This document shows positions 25,013 through 38,333 of a DNA stretch of 64,000 nucleotides, piece after piece. The DNA lies in NCBI GenBank assembly GCA_947579665.1, contig OX388347.1, positions 19,832,562 to 19,896,561 of the forward strand. The letters are read 5' to 3'. A program made the translations under genes and the position numbers. The notes under the pieces are model-generated. The model did not search any database. It had not been told where the DNA came from and saw only the letters and a program-made list of their open reading frames with translations. The stretch's first letter is position 1; each line of letters opens with the position of its first letter. Source of the DNA: Sympetrum striolatum. Its lineage: Eukaryota > Arthropoda > Insecta > Odonata > Libellulidae.

Positions 25013-27124
25013 CTCAAAATCGATCCCCATTCATTCTGGTGGTAGGTATAATTATTGTTGATACTAAATAAGCATTCGTTTTGCGCTATCATTGCAAATA
25101 AGCGAGATATAAGCGTTTGAAAATTTGAAAAATCGCAAATTTAAAATTGCTCAAAATCGATCCCCATTAATTCTGGTGGTAGGTATAATTATTGTTGATA
25201 CTAAATAAGCATTCGTTTTGCGCTATCATTGCAAATAAGCGAGATATAAGCGTTTGAAAATTTGAAAAATCGCAAATTTAAAATTGCTCAATATCGATCC
25301 CCATTAATTCTGGTGGTAGGTATAATTATTGTTGATACTAAATAAGCATTCGTTTTGCGCTATCATTGCAAATAAGCGAGATATAAGCTTTTGAAAATTT
25401 GAAAAATCGCAAATATAAAATTGCTCAAAATCGATCCCCATTAATTCTGGTGGTAGGTATAATTATTGTTGATACTAAATAAGCATTCGTTTTGCGCTAT
25501 CAATGCAAATAAGCGAGATATAAGCGTTTGAAAATTTGAAAAATCGCAAATTTAAAATTGCTCAAAATCGATCCCCATTAATTCTGGTGGTAGGTATAAT
25601 TATTGTTGATACTAAATAAGCATTCGTTTTGCGCTATCATTGCAAATAAGCGAGATATAAGCGTTTGAAAATTTGAAAAATCGCAAATTTAAAATTGCTC
25701 AAAATCGATCCCCATTAATTCTGGTGGTAGGTATAATTATTGTTGATACTAAATAAGCATTCGTTTTGCGCTATCATTGCAAATAAGCGAGATATAAGCG
25801 TTTGAAAATTTGAAAAATCGCAAATTTAAAATTGCTCAAAATCGATCCCCATTAATTCTGGTGGTAGGTATAATTATTGTTGATACTAAATAAGCATTCG
25901 TTTTGCGCTATCATTGCAAATAAGCGAGATATAAGCGTTTGAAAATTTGAAAAATCGCAAATTTAAAATTGCTCAAAATCGATCCCCATTAATTCTGGTG
26001 GTAGGTATAATTATTGTCGATACTAAATAAGCATTCGTTTTGCGCTATCATTGCAAATAAGCGAGATATAAGCGTTTGAAAATTTGAAAAATCGCAAATT
26101 TAAAATTGCTCAAAATCGATCCCCATTAATTCTGGTGGTAGGTATAATTATTGTTGATACTAAATAAGCATTCGTTTTGCGCTATCATTGCAAATAAGCG
26201 AGATATAAGCGTTTGAAAATTTGAAAAATCGCAAATTTAAAATTGCTCAAAATCGATCCCCATTAATTCTGGTGGTAGGTATAATTATTGTTGATACTAA
26301 ATAAGCATTCGTTTTGCGCTATCATTGCAAATAAGCGAGATATAAGCGTTTGAAAATTTGAAAAATCGCAAATTTAAAATTGCTCAAAATCGATCCCCAT
26401 TAATTCTGGTGGTAGGTATAATTATTGTTGATACTAAATAAGCATTCGTTTTGCGCTATCATTGCAAATAAGCGAGATATAAGCGTTTGAAAATTTGAAA
26501 AATCGCAAATATAAAATTGCTCAAAATCGATCCCCATTAATTCTGGTGGTAGGTATAATTATTGTTGATACTAAATAAGCATTCGTTTTGCGCTATCATT
26601 GCAAATAAGCGAGATATAAGCGTTTGAAAATTTGAAAAATCGCAAATTTAAAATTGCTCAAAATCGATCCCCATTAATTCTGGTGGTAGGTATAATTATT
26701 GTTGATACTAAATAAGCATTCGTTTTGCGCTATCATTGCAAATAAGCGAGATATAAGCGTTTGAAAATTTGAAAAATCGCAAATTTAAAATTGCTCAAAA
26801 TCGATCCCCATTAATTCTGGTGGTAGGTATAATTATTGTTGATACTAAATAAGCATTCGTTTTGCGCTATCATTGCAAATAAGCGAGATATAAGCGTTTG
26901 AAAATTTGAAAAATCGCAAATTTAAAATTGCTCAAAATCGATCTTAATTAATTCTGGTGGTAGGTATAATTATTGTTGATACTAAATAAGCATTCGTTTT
27001 GCGCTATCATTGCAAATAAGCGAGATATAAGCGTTTGAAAATTTGAAAAATCGCAAATTTAAAATTGCTCAAAATCGATCCCCATTAATTCTGGTGGTAG
27101 GTATAATTATTGTTGATACTAAAT

Positions 27125-27645
27125 AAGTATTCGTTTTGCGCTATCATTGCAAATAAGCGAGATATAAGCGTTTGAAAATTTGAAAAATCGCAAATTTAAA
27201 ATTGCTCAAAATCGATCCCCATTAATTCTGGTGGTAGGTATAATTATTGTTGATACTAAATAAGCATTCGTTTTGCGCTATCATTGCAAATAAGCGAGAT
27301 ATAAGCGTTTGAAAATTTGAAAAATCGCAAATTTAAAATTGCTCAAAATCGATCCTTATTAATTCTGGTGGTAGGTATAATTATCGTTGATACTAAATTA
27401 GCATTCGTTTTTCGCTATCATTGCAAATAAGTGAGATATAAGCGTTTGAAAATTTGAAAAATCGCAAAATTAAAATTGCTCAAAATCGATCCCCATTAAT
27501 TCTGGTGGTAGGTATAATTATTGTTGATACTAAATAAGCATTCGTTTTGCGCTATCATTGCAAAATAGGGAGATATAAGCGATTGAAAATTTGAAAAATT
27601 GCAAAATTAAAATTGCTCAAAATCGATCCTTATTAATTCTGGTGG
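27125..27645 (+). repeat. 24-monomer-spaced duplication inside copy A, first copy
   Basis: Ordered markers AAGTATTCG (27125), TTATCGTTG with CTAAATTAGC and GTTTTTCGC (about 27380-27412), CGCAAAATTA, and the heavily altered monomer with GCAAAATAGGG, GCGATTG and TTGCAAAATTA. All recur 3288 bp (24 monomers) downstream, and again in copy B. Confidence 0.85.
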
Positions 27646-27864
27646 TAGGTATAATTATTGTTGATACTAAATAAGCAATCGTTTTGCGCTATCATTGCAA
27701 ATAAGCGAGATATAAGCGTTTGAAAATTTGAAAAATCGCAAATTTAAAATTGCTCAAAATCGATCCCCATTAATTCTGGTGGTAGGTATAATTATTGTTG
27801 ATACTAAATAAGCATTCGTTTTGCGCTATCATTGCAAATAAGCGAGATATAAGCGTTTGAAAAT

Positions 27865-29510
27865 TTGAGAAATCGCAAATTTAAAATTGCTCAAAATCGA
27901 TCCCCATTAATTCTGGTGGTAGGTATAATTATTGTTGATACTAAATAAGCATTCGTTTTGCGCTATCATTGCAAATAAGCGAGATATAAGCGTTTGAAAA
28001 TTTGAAAAATCGCAAATTTAAAATTGCTCAAAATCGATCCTTATTAATTCTGGTGGTAGGTATAATTATTGTTGATACTAAATAAGCATTCGTTTTGCGC
28101 TATCATTGCAAATAAGCGAGATATAAGCGTTTGAAAATTTGAAAAATCACAAATTTAAAATTGCTCAAAATCGATCCCCATTAATTCTGGTGGTAGGTAT
28201 AATTATTGTTGATACTAAATAAGCATTCGTTTTGCGCTATCATTGCAAATAAGCGAGATATAAGCGTTTGAAAATTTGAAAAATCGCAAATTTAAAATTG
28301 CTCAAAATCGATCCCCATTAATTCTGGTGGTAGGTATAATTATTGTTGATACTAAATAAGCATTCGTTTTGCGCTATCATTGCAAATAAGCGAGATATAA
28401 GCGTTTGAAAATTTGAAAAATCGCAAATTTAAAATTGCTCAAAATCGATCCTTATTAATTCTGGTGGCAGGTATAATTATTGTTGATACTAAATAAGCAT
28501 TCGTTTACCGCTATCATTGCAAATAAGTGAGATATAAGCGTTTGAAAATTTGAAAAATCGCAAATTTAAAATTGCTCAAAATCGATCCCCATTAATTCTG
28601 GTGGTAGGTATAATTATTGTTGATACTAAATAAGCATTCGTTTTGCGCTATCATTGCAAATAAGCGAGATATAAGTTTTTGAAAATTTGAAAAATCGCAA
28701 ATTTAAAATTGCTCAAAATCGATCCCCATTAATTCTGGTGGTAGGTATAATTATTGTTGATACTAAATAAGCATTCGTTTTGCGCTATCATTGCAAATAA
28801 GCGAGATATAAGCGTTTGAAAATTTGAAAAATCGCAAATTTAAAATTGCTCAAAATCGATCCCCATTAATTCTGGTGGTAGGTATAATTATTGTTGATAC
28901 TAAATAAGCATTCGTTTTGCGCTATCATTGCAAATAAGCGAGATATAAGCGTTAGAAAATTTGAAAAATCGCAAATTTAAAATTGCTCAAAATCGATCCC
29001 CATTAATTCTGGTGGTAGGTATAATTATTGTTGATACTAAATAAGCATTCGTTTTGCGCTATCATTGCGAATAAGCGAGATATAAGCGTTTGAAAATTTG
29101 AAAAATCGCAAATTTAAAATTGCTCAAAATCGATCCCCATTAATTCTGGTGGTAGGTATAATTATTGTTGATACTAAATAAGCATTCGTTTTGCGCTATC
29201 ATTGCAAATAAGCGAGATATAAGCGTTTGAAAATTTGAAAAATCGCAAATTTAAAATTGCTCAAAATCGATCCCCATTAATTCTGGTGGTAGGTATAATT
29301 ATTGTTGATACTAAATAAGCATTCGTTTTGCGCTATCATTGCAAATAAGCGAGATATAAGAGTTTGAAAATTTGAAAAATCGCAAATTTAAAATTGCTCA
29401 AAATCGATCCCCATTAATTCTGGTGGTAGGTATAATTATTGTTGATACTAAATAAGCATTCGTTTTGCGCTATCATTGCAAATAAGCGAGATATAAGCGT
29501 TTGAATATTT
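27865..29510 (+). repeat. 46-49 monomer-spaced duplication inside copy A, first copy
   Basis: Markers TTGAGAAAT (27865), AATCACAAA (28146), TGGTGGCAGG (28463), GTTAGAAAA (28951), ATTGCGAATA (29064) and GAATATTTG (29503) recur in order from 34167 at offsets of 46, then 47, then 49 monomers. The changing offset shows monomers gained or lost since the duplication. Confidence 0.8.
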
Positions 29511-30412
29511 GAAAAATCGCAAATTTAAAATTGCTCAAAATCGATCCATATTAATTCTGGTGGTAGGTATAATTATTGTTGATACTAAATAAGCATTCGT
29601 TTTGCGCTATCATTGCAAATAAGCGAGATATAAGCGTTTGAAAATTTGAAAAATCGCAAATTTAAAATTGCTCAAAATCGATCCCCATTAATTCTGGTGG
29701 TAGGTATAATTATTGTTGATACTAAATAAGCATTCGTTTTGCGCTATCATTGCAAATAAGCAAGATATAAGCGTTTGAAAATTTGAAAAATCGCAAATTT
29801 AAAATTCCTCAAAATCGATCCCCATTAATTCTGGTGGTAGGTATAATTATTGTTGATACTAAATAAGCATTCGTTTTGCGCTATCATTGCAAATAAGCGA
29901 GATATAAGCGTTTGAAAATTTGAAAAATCGCAAATATAAAATTGCTCAAAATCGATCCCCATTAATTCTGGTGGTAGGTATAATTATTGTTGATACTAAA
30001 TAAGAATTCGTTTTGCGCTATCATTGCAAATAAGCGAGATATAAGCGTTTGAAAATTTGATAAATCGCAAATTTAAAATTGCTCAAAATCGATCCCCATT
30101 AATTCTGGTGGTAGGTATAATTATTGTTGATACTAAATAAGCATTCGTTTTGCGCTATCATTGCAAATAAGCGAGATATAAGCGTTTGAAAATTTGAAAA
30201 ATCGCAAATTTAAAATTGCTCAAAATCGATCCCCATTAATTCTGGCGGTAGGTATAATTATTGTTGATACTAAATAAGCATTCGTTTTGCGCTATCATTG
30301 CAAATAAGCGAGATATAAGCGTTTGAAAATTTGAAAAATCGCAAATTTAAAATTGCTCAAAATCGATCCCCATTAATTCTGGTGGTAGGTATAATTATTG
30401 TTGATACTAAAT

Positions 30413-30930
30413 AAGTATTCGTTTTGCGCTATCATTGCAAATAAGCGAGATATAAGCGTTTGAAAATTTGAAAAATCGCAAATTTAAAATTGCTCAAAAT
30501 CGATCCCCATTAATTCTGGTGGTAGGTATAATTATTGTTGATACTAAATAAGCATTCGTTTTGCGCTATCATTGCAAATAAGCGAGATATAAGCGTTTGA
30601 AAATTTGAAAAATCGCAAATTTAAAATTGCTCAAAATCGATCCTCATTAATTCTGGTGGTAGGTATAATTATCGTTGATACTAAATTAGCATTCGTTTTT
30701 CGCTATCATTGCAAATAAGCGAGATATAAGCGTTTGAAAATTTGAAAAATCGCAAAATTAAAATTGCTCAAAATCGATCCCCATTAATTCTGGTGGTAGG
30801 TATAATTATTGTTGATACTAAATAAGCATTCGTTTTGCGCTATCATTGCAAAATAGGGAGATATAAGCGATTGAAAATTTGAAAAATTGCAAAATTAAAA
30901 TTGCTCAAAATCGATCCTTATTAATTCTGG
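30413..30930 (+). repeat. 24-monomer-spaced duplication inside copy A, second copy
   Basis: Repeats the marker order of 27125-27645 at +3288 bp. Small differences (GATCCTCATT here for GATCCTTATT, AAGCGAG for AAGTGAG) distinguish the two, and copy B carries the matching distinctions at 45.6 and 48.3 kb. The 24-monomer duplication therefore predates the A/B duplication. Confidence 0.85.
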
Positions 30931-33307
30931 TGGTAGGTATAATTATTGTTGATACTAAATAAGCATTCGTTTTGCGCTATCATTGCAAATAAGCGAGATA
31001 TAAGCGTTTGAAAATTTGAAAAATCGCAAATTTAAAATTGCTCAAAATCGATCCCCATTAATTCTGGTGGTAGGTATAATTATTGTTGATACTAAATAAG
31101 CATTCGTTTTGCGCTATCATTGCAAATAAGCGAGATATAAGCGTTTGAAAATTTGAAAAATCGCAAATTTAAAATTGCTCAAAATCGATCCCCATTAATT
31201 CTGGTGGTAGGTATAATTATTGTTGATACTAAATAAGTATTCGTTTTGCGCTATCATTGCAAATAAGCGAGATATAAGCGTTTGAAAATTTGAAAAATCG
31301 CAAATTTAAAATTGCTCAAAATCGATCCCCATTAATTCTGGTGGTAGGTATAATTATTGTTGATACTAAATAAGCATTCGTTTTGCGCTATCATTGCAAA
31401 TAAGCGAGATATAAGCGTTTGAAGATTTGAAAAATCGCAAATTTAAAATTGCTCAAAATCGATCCCCATTAATTCTGGTGGTAGGTATAATTATTGTTGA
31501 TACTAAATAAGCATTCGTTTTGCGCTATCATTGCAAATAAGCGAGATATAAGCGTTTGAAAATTTGAAAAATCGCAAATTTAAAATTGCTCAAAATCGAT
31601 CCCCATTAATTCTGGTGGTAGGTATAATTATTGTTGATACTAAATAAGCATTCGTTTTGCGCTATCATTGCAAATAAGCGAGATATAAGCGTTTGAAAAT
31701 TTGAAAAATCGCAAATTTAAAATTGCTCAAAATCGATCCCCATTAATTCTGGTGGTAGGTATAATTATTGTTGATACTAAATAAGCATTCGTTTTGCGCT
31801 ATCATTGCAAATAAGCGAGATATAAGCGTTTGAAAATTTGAAAAATCGCAAATTTAAAATTGCTCAAAATCGATCCCCATTAATTCTGGTGGTAGGTATA
31901 ATTATTGTTGATACTAAATAAGCATTCGTTTTGCGCTATCATTGCAAATAAGCGAGATATAAGCGTTTGAAAATTTGAAAAATCGCAAATTTAAAATTGC
32001 TCAAAATCGATCCCCATTAATTCTGGTGGTAGGTATAATTATTGTTGATACTAAATAAGCATTCGTTTTGCGCTATCATTGCAAATAAGCGAGATATAAG
32101 CGTTTGAAAATTTGAAAAATCGCAAATTTTAAATTGCTCAAAATCGATCCCCATTAATTCTGGTGGTAGGTATAATTATTGTTGATACTAAATAAGCATT
32201 CGTTTTGCGCTATCATTGCAAATAAGCGAGATATAAGCGTTTGAAAATTTGAAAAATCGCAAATTTAAAATTGCTCAAAATCGATCCCCATTAATTCTGG
32301 TGGTAGGTATAATTATTGTTGATACTAAATAAGCATTCGTTTTGCGCTATCATTGCAAATAAGCGAGATATAAGCGTTTGAAAATTTGAAAAATCGCAAA
32401 TATAAAATTGCTCAAAATCGATCCCCATTAAATCTGGGGGTAGGTATAATTATTGTTGATACTAAATAAGCATTCGTTTTTCGCTATCATTGCAAATAAG
32501 CGAGATATAAGCGTTTGAAAATTTGAAAAATCGCAAATTTAAAATTGCTCAAAATCGATCCCCATTAATTCTGGTGGTAGGTATAATTATTGTTGATACT
32601 AAATAAGCATTCGTTTTGCGCTATCATTGCAAATAAGCGAGATATAAGCGTTTGAAAATTTGAAAAATCGCAAATTTAAAATTGCTCAAAATCGATCCCC
32701 ATTAATTCTGGTGGTAGGTATAATTATTGTTGATACTAAATAAGCATTCGTTTTGCGCTATCATTGCAAATAAGCGAGATATAAGCGTTTGAAAATTTGA
32801 AAAATCGCAAATTTAAAATTGCTCAAAATCGATCCACATTAATTCTGGTGGTAGGTATAATTATTGTTGATACTAAATAAGCATTCGTTTTGCGCTATCA
32901 TTGCAAATAAGCGGGATATAAGCGTTTGAAAATTTGAAAAATCGCAAATTTAAAATTGCTCAAAATCGATCCCCATTAATTCAAGTGGTAGGTATAATTA
33001 TTGTTGATACTAAATAAGCATTCGTTTTGCGCTATCATTGCAAATAAGCGAGATATAAGCGTTTGAAAATTTGAAAAATTGCAAATTTAAAATTGCTCAA
33101 AATCGATCCCCATTAATTCTGGTGGTAGGTATAATTATTGTTGATACTAAATAAGCATTCGTTTAGCGCTATCATTGCAAATAAGCGAGATATAAGCGTT
33201 TGAAAATTTGAAAAATCGCAAATTTAAAATTGCTCAAAATCGATCCCCATTAATTCTGGTGGTAGGTATAATTATTGTTGATACTAAATAAGCATTCGTT
33301 TTGCGCT

Positions 33308-33955
33308 ATCAATGCAAATAAGCGAGATATAAGCGTTTGAAAATTTGAAAAATCGCAAATTTAAACTTGCTCAAAATCGATCCCCATTAATTCTGGTGGT
33401 AGGTATAATTATTGTTGATACTAAATAAGCATTCGTTTTGCGCTATCATTGCAAATAAGCGAGATATAAGCGTTTGAAAATTTGAAAAATCGCAAATTTA
33501 AAATTGCTCAAAATCGATCCCCATTAATTCTGGTGGTAGGTATAATTATTGTTGATACTAAATAAGCATTCGTTTTGCGCTATCATTGCAAATAAGCGAG
33601 ATATAAGCGTTTGAAAATTTGAAAAATCGCAAATTTAAAATTGCTCAAAATCGATCCCCATTAATTCTGGTGGTAGGTATAATTATTGTTGATACTAAAT
33701 AAGCATTCGTTTTGCGCTATCAATGCAAATAAGTGAGATATAAGCGTTTGAAAATTTGAAAAATCGCAAATTTAAACTTGCTCAAAATCGATCCCCATTA
33801 ATTCTGGTGGTAGGTATAATTATTGTTGATACTAAATAAGCATTCGTTTTGCGCTATCATTGCAAATAAGCGAGATATAAGCGTTTGAAAATTTGAAAAA
33901 TCGCAAATTTAAAATTGCTCAAAATCGATCCCCATTAATTCTGGTGGTAGGTATA
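33308..33955 (+). repeat. Three-monomer duplication (411 bp) present only in copy A
   Basis: ATCAATGCAAA followed by TTAAACTTGC occurs at 33308 and 33719. The matching stretch of copy B (near 51.4 kb) has this pair once and is two monomers shorter before the next shared marker (TATAATTGTTG, 33951/51761). This step therefore followed the A/B duplication, or was undone in B. Confidence 0.75.
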
Positions 33956-34166
33956 ATTGTTGTTGATACTAAATAAGCATTCGTTTTGCGCTATCATTGC
34001 AAATAAGCGGGATATAAGCGTTTGAAAATTTGAAAAATCGCAAATTTAAAATTGCTTAAAATCGATCCTCATTAATTCTGGTGGTAGGTATAATTATTGT
34101 TGATACTAAATAAGCATTCGTTTTGCGCTATCATTGCAAATAAGCGAGATATAAGCGTTTGAAAAT

Positions 34167-36225
34167 TTGAGAAATCGCAAATTTAAAATTGCTCAAAATC
34201 GATCCCCATTCATTCTGGTGGTAGGTATAATTATTGTTGATACTAAATAAGCATTCGTTTTGCGCTATCATTGCAAATAAGCGAGATATAAGCGTTTGAA
34301 AATTTGAAAAATCGCAAATTTAAAATTGCTCAAAATCGATCCCCATTAATTCTGGTGGTAGGTATAATTATTGTTGATACTAAATAAGCATTCGTTTTGC
34401 GCTATCATTGCAAATAAGCGAGATATAAGCGTTTGAAAATTTGAAAAATCGCAAATTTAAAATTGCTCAAAATCGATCCTTATTAATTCTGGTGGTAGGT
34501 ATAATTATTGTTGATACTAAATAAGCATTCGTTTTGCGCTATCATTGCAAATAAGCGAGATATAAGCGTTTGAAAATTTGAAAAATCACAAATTTAAAAT
34601 TGCTCAAAATCGATCCCCATTAATTCTGGTGGTAGGTATAATTATTGTTGATACTAAATAAGCATTCGTTTTGCGCTATCATTGCAAAAAAGCGAGATAT
34701 AAGCGTTTGAAAATTTGAAAAATCGCAAATTTAAAATTGCTCAAAATCGATCCCCATTAATTCTGGTGGTAGGTATAATTATTGTTGATACTAAATAAGC
34801 ATTCGTTTTGCGCTATCATTGCAAATAAGCGAGATATAAGCGTTCGAAAATTTGAAAAATCGCAAATTTAAAATTGCTCAAAATCGATCCTTATTAATTC
34901 TGGTGGCAGGTATAATTATTGTTGATACTAAATAAGCATTCGTTTTGCGCTATCATTGCAAATAAGCTAGATATAAGCGTTTGAAAATTTGAAAAATCGC
35001 AAATTTAAAATTGCTCAAAATCGATCCCCATTAATTCTGGTGGTAGGTATAATTATTGTTGATACTAAATAAGCATTCGTTTTGCGCTATCATTGCAAAT
35101 AAGCGAGATATAAGCGTTTGAAAATTTGAAAAATCGCAAATTTAAAATTGCTCAAAATCGATCCCCATTAATTCTGGTGGTAGGTATTATTATTGTTGAT
35201 ACTAAATAAGCATTCGTTTTGCGCTATCATTGCAAATAAGCGAGATATAAGCGTTTGAAAATTTGAAAAATCGCAAATTTAAAATTGCTCAAAATCGATC
35301 CCCATTAATTCTGGTGGTAGGTATAATTATTGTTGATACTAAATAAGCATTCGTTTTGCGCTATCATTGCAAATAAGCGAGATATAAGCGTTAGAAAATT
35401 TGAAAAATCGCAAATTTAAAATTGCTCAAAATCGATTCCAATTAATTCTGGTGGTAGGTATAATTATTGTTGATACTAAATAAGCATTCGTTTTGCGCTA
35501 TCATTGCGAATAAGCGAGATATAAGCGTTTGAAAATTTGAAAAATCGCAAATTTAAAATTGCTCAAAATCGATCCCCATTAATTCTGGTGGTAGGTATAA
35601 TTATTGTTGATACTAAATAAGCATTCGTTTTGCGCTATCATTGCAAATAAGCGAGATATAAGCGTTTGAAAATTTGAAAAATCGCAAATTTAAAATTACT
35701 CAAAATCGATCCCCATTAATTCTGGTGGTAGGTATAATTATTGTTGATACTAAATAAACATTCGTTTTGCGCTATCATTGCAAATAAGCGAGATATAAGC
35801 GTTTGAAAATTTGAAAAATCGCAAATTTAAAATTGCTCAAAATCGATCCCCATTAATTCTGGTGGTAGGTATAATTATTGTTGATACTAAATAAGCATTC
35901 GTTTTGCGCTATCATTGCAAATAAGCGAGATATAAGCGTTTGAAAATTTGAAAAATCGCAAATTTAAAATTGCTCAAAATCGATCCCCATTAATTCTGGT
36001 GGTAGGTATAATTATTGTTGATACTAAATAAGCATTCGTTTTGCGCTATCATTGCAAATAAGCGAGATATAAGCGTTTGAAAATTTGAAAAATCGCAAAT
36101 TTAAAATTGCTCAAAATCGATCCCCATTAATTCTGGTGGTAGGTATAATTATTGTTGATACTAAATAAGCATTCGTTTTGCGCTATCATTGCAAATAAGC
36201 GAGATATAAGCGTTTGAATATTTGA
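34167..36225 (+). repeat. 46-49 monomer-spaced duplication inside copy A, second copy
   Basis: Carries the same ordered markers as 27865-29510: TTGAGAAAT 34167, AATCACAAA 34585, TGGTGGCAGG 34902, GTTAGAAAA 35390, ATTGCGAATA 35503, GAATATTTG 36216. It also has private changes such as GCAAAAAAGCG near 34686 and GCGTTCGAAA near 34842, which are shared with copy B at 52.5 and 52.65 kb. Confidence 0.8.
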
Positions 36226-36689
36226 AAAATCGCAAATTTAAAATTGCTCAAAATCGATCCATATTAATTCTGGTGGTAGGTATAATTATTGTTGATACTA
36301 AATAAGCATTTGTTTTGCGCTATCATTGCAAATAAGCGAGATATAAGCGTTTGAAAATTTGAAAAATCGCAAATTTAAAATTGCTCAAAATCGATCCCCA
36401 TTAATTCTGGTGGTAGGTATAATTATTGTTGATACTAAATAAGCATTCGTTTTGCGCTATCATTGCAAATAAGCGAGATATAAGCGTTTGAAAATTTGAA
36501 AAATCGCAAATTTAAAATTGCTCAAAATCGATCCCCATTAATTCTGGTGGTAGGTATAATTATTGTTGATACTAAATAAGCATTCGTTTTGCGCTATCAT
36601 TGCAAATAAGCGAGATATAAGCGTTTGAAAATTTGAAAAATCGCAAATTTAAAATTGCTCAAAATCGATCCCCATTAATTCTGGTGGTA

Positions 36690-38333
36690 GGTATTATTAT
36701 TGTTGATACTAAATAAGCATTCGTTTTGCGCTATCATTGCAAATAAGCGAGATATAAGCGTTTGAAAATTTGAAAAATCGCAAATATAAAATTGCTCAAA
36801 ATCGATCCCCATTAATTCTGGTGGTAGGTATAATTATTGTTGATACTAAATAAGCATTCGTTTTGCGCTATCATTGCAAATAAGCGAGATATAAGCGTTT
36901 GAAAATTTGAAAAATCGCAAATTTAAAATTGCTCAAAATCGATCCCCATTAATTCTGGTGGTAGGTATAATTATTGTTGATACTAAATAAGCATTCGTTT
37001 TGCGCTATCATTGCAAATAAGCGAGATATAAGCGTTTGAAAATTTGAAAAATCGCAAATTTAAAATTGCTCAAAATCGATCCCCATTAATTCTGGTGGTA
37101 GGTATAATTATTGTTGATACTAAATAAGTATTCGTTTTGCGCTATCATTGCAAATAAGCGAGATATAAGCGTTTGAAAATTTGAAAAATCGCAAATTTAA
37201 AATTGCTCAAAATCGATCCCCATTAATTCTGGTGGTAGGTATAATTATTGTTGATACTAAATAAGCATTCGTTTTGCGCTATCATTGCAAATAAGCGAGA
37301 TATAAGCGTTTGAAAATTTGAAAAATCGCAAATTTAAAATTGCTCAAAATCGATCCCCATTAATTCTGGTGGTAGGTATAATTATTGTTGATACTAAATA
37401 AGCATTCGTTTTGCGCTATCATTGCAAATAAGCGAGATATAAGCGTTTGAAAATTTGAAAAATCGCAAATTTAAAATTGCTCAAAATCGATCCCCATTAA
37501 TTCTGGTGGTAGGTATTATTATTGTTGATACTAAATAAGCATTCGTTTTGCGCTATCATTGCAAATAAGCGAGATATAAGCGTTTGAAAATTTGAAAAAT
37601 CGCAAATATAAAATTGCTCAAAATCGATCCCCATTAATTCTGGTGGTAGGTATAATTATTGTTGATACTAAATAAGCATTCGTTTTGCGCTATCATTGCA
37701 AATAAGCGAGATATAAGCGTTTGAAAATTTGAAAAATCGCAAATTTAAAATTGCTCAAAATCGATCCCCATTAATTCTGGTGGTAGGTATAATTATTGTT
37801 GATACTAAATAAGCATTCGTTTTGCGCTATCATTGCAAATAAGCGAGATATAAGCGTTTGAAAATTTGAAAAATCGCAAATTTAAAATTGCTCAAAATCG
37901 ATCCCCATTAATTCTGGTGGTAGGTATAATTATTGTTGATACTAAATAAGTATTCGTTTTGCGCTATCATTGCAAATAAGCGAGATATAAGCGTTTGAAA
38001 ATTTGAAAAATCGCAAATTTAAAATTGCTCAAAATCGATCCCCATTAATTCTGGTGGTAGGTATAATTATTGTTGATCCTAAATAAGCATTCGTTTTGCG
38101 CTATCATTGCAAATAAGCGAGATATAAGCGTTTGAAAATTTGAAAAATCGCAAATTTAAAATTGCTCAAAATCGATCCCCATTAATTCTGGTGGTAGGTA
38201 TAATTATTGTTGATACTAAATAAGTATTCGTTTTGCGCTATCATTGCAAATAAGCGAGATATAAGCGTTTGAAAATTTGAAAAATCGCAAATTTAAAATT
38301 GCTCAAAATCGATCCCCATTAATTCTGGTGGTA
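36690..38333 (+). repeat. Six-monomer tandem duplication (2 x 822 bp) in copy A
   Basis: GGTATTATT (36690, 37512), CAAATATAAA (36781, 37603) and AAGTATTCG (about 37127, 37949) each repeat at exactly 822 bp. Copy B holds the same hexamer pair near 54363-56006, so the duplication is older than A/B. Confidence 0.85.

Larger units (their letters stand above)
19033..26013 (+). repeat. Array domain with dispersed GCTTTCG / ATGATTG / CGCAAACTT marker monomers
   Basis: Consecutive markers TTGAAACTA+GCTTTCG, then TATAATGATTG, then CGCAAACTT occur from 19033, 20265 and 20676. A fourth set from 24374 has TATAATTGTTG in place of TATAATGATTG. CATTCATTC accompanies CGCAAACTT in the 19033, 20676 and 24374 sets, but the 20265 set has CATTAATTC. 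The 20265 and 20676 copies are 411 bp apart. A shortened variant AATTTTAATTGC (one base lost) is at about 19660, 21304 and 25002. The 24374-25035 block matches 19033-19700 at +5341 bp, which is 39 monomers minus two 1-bp deletions. Between them lie mostly consensus monomers, plus one strongly altered copy near 22570 (TTCTAAAGG, TATAAATATTG). No gene is present. Confidence 0.75.
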
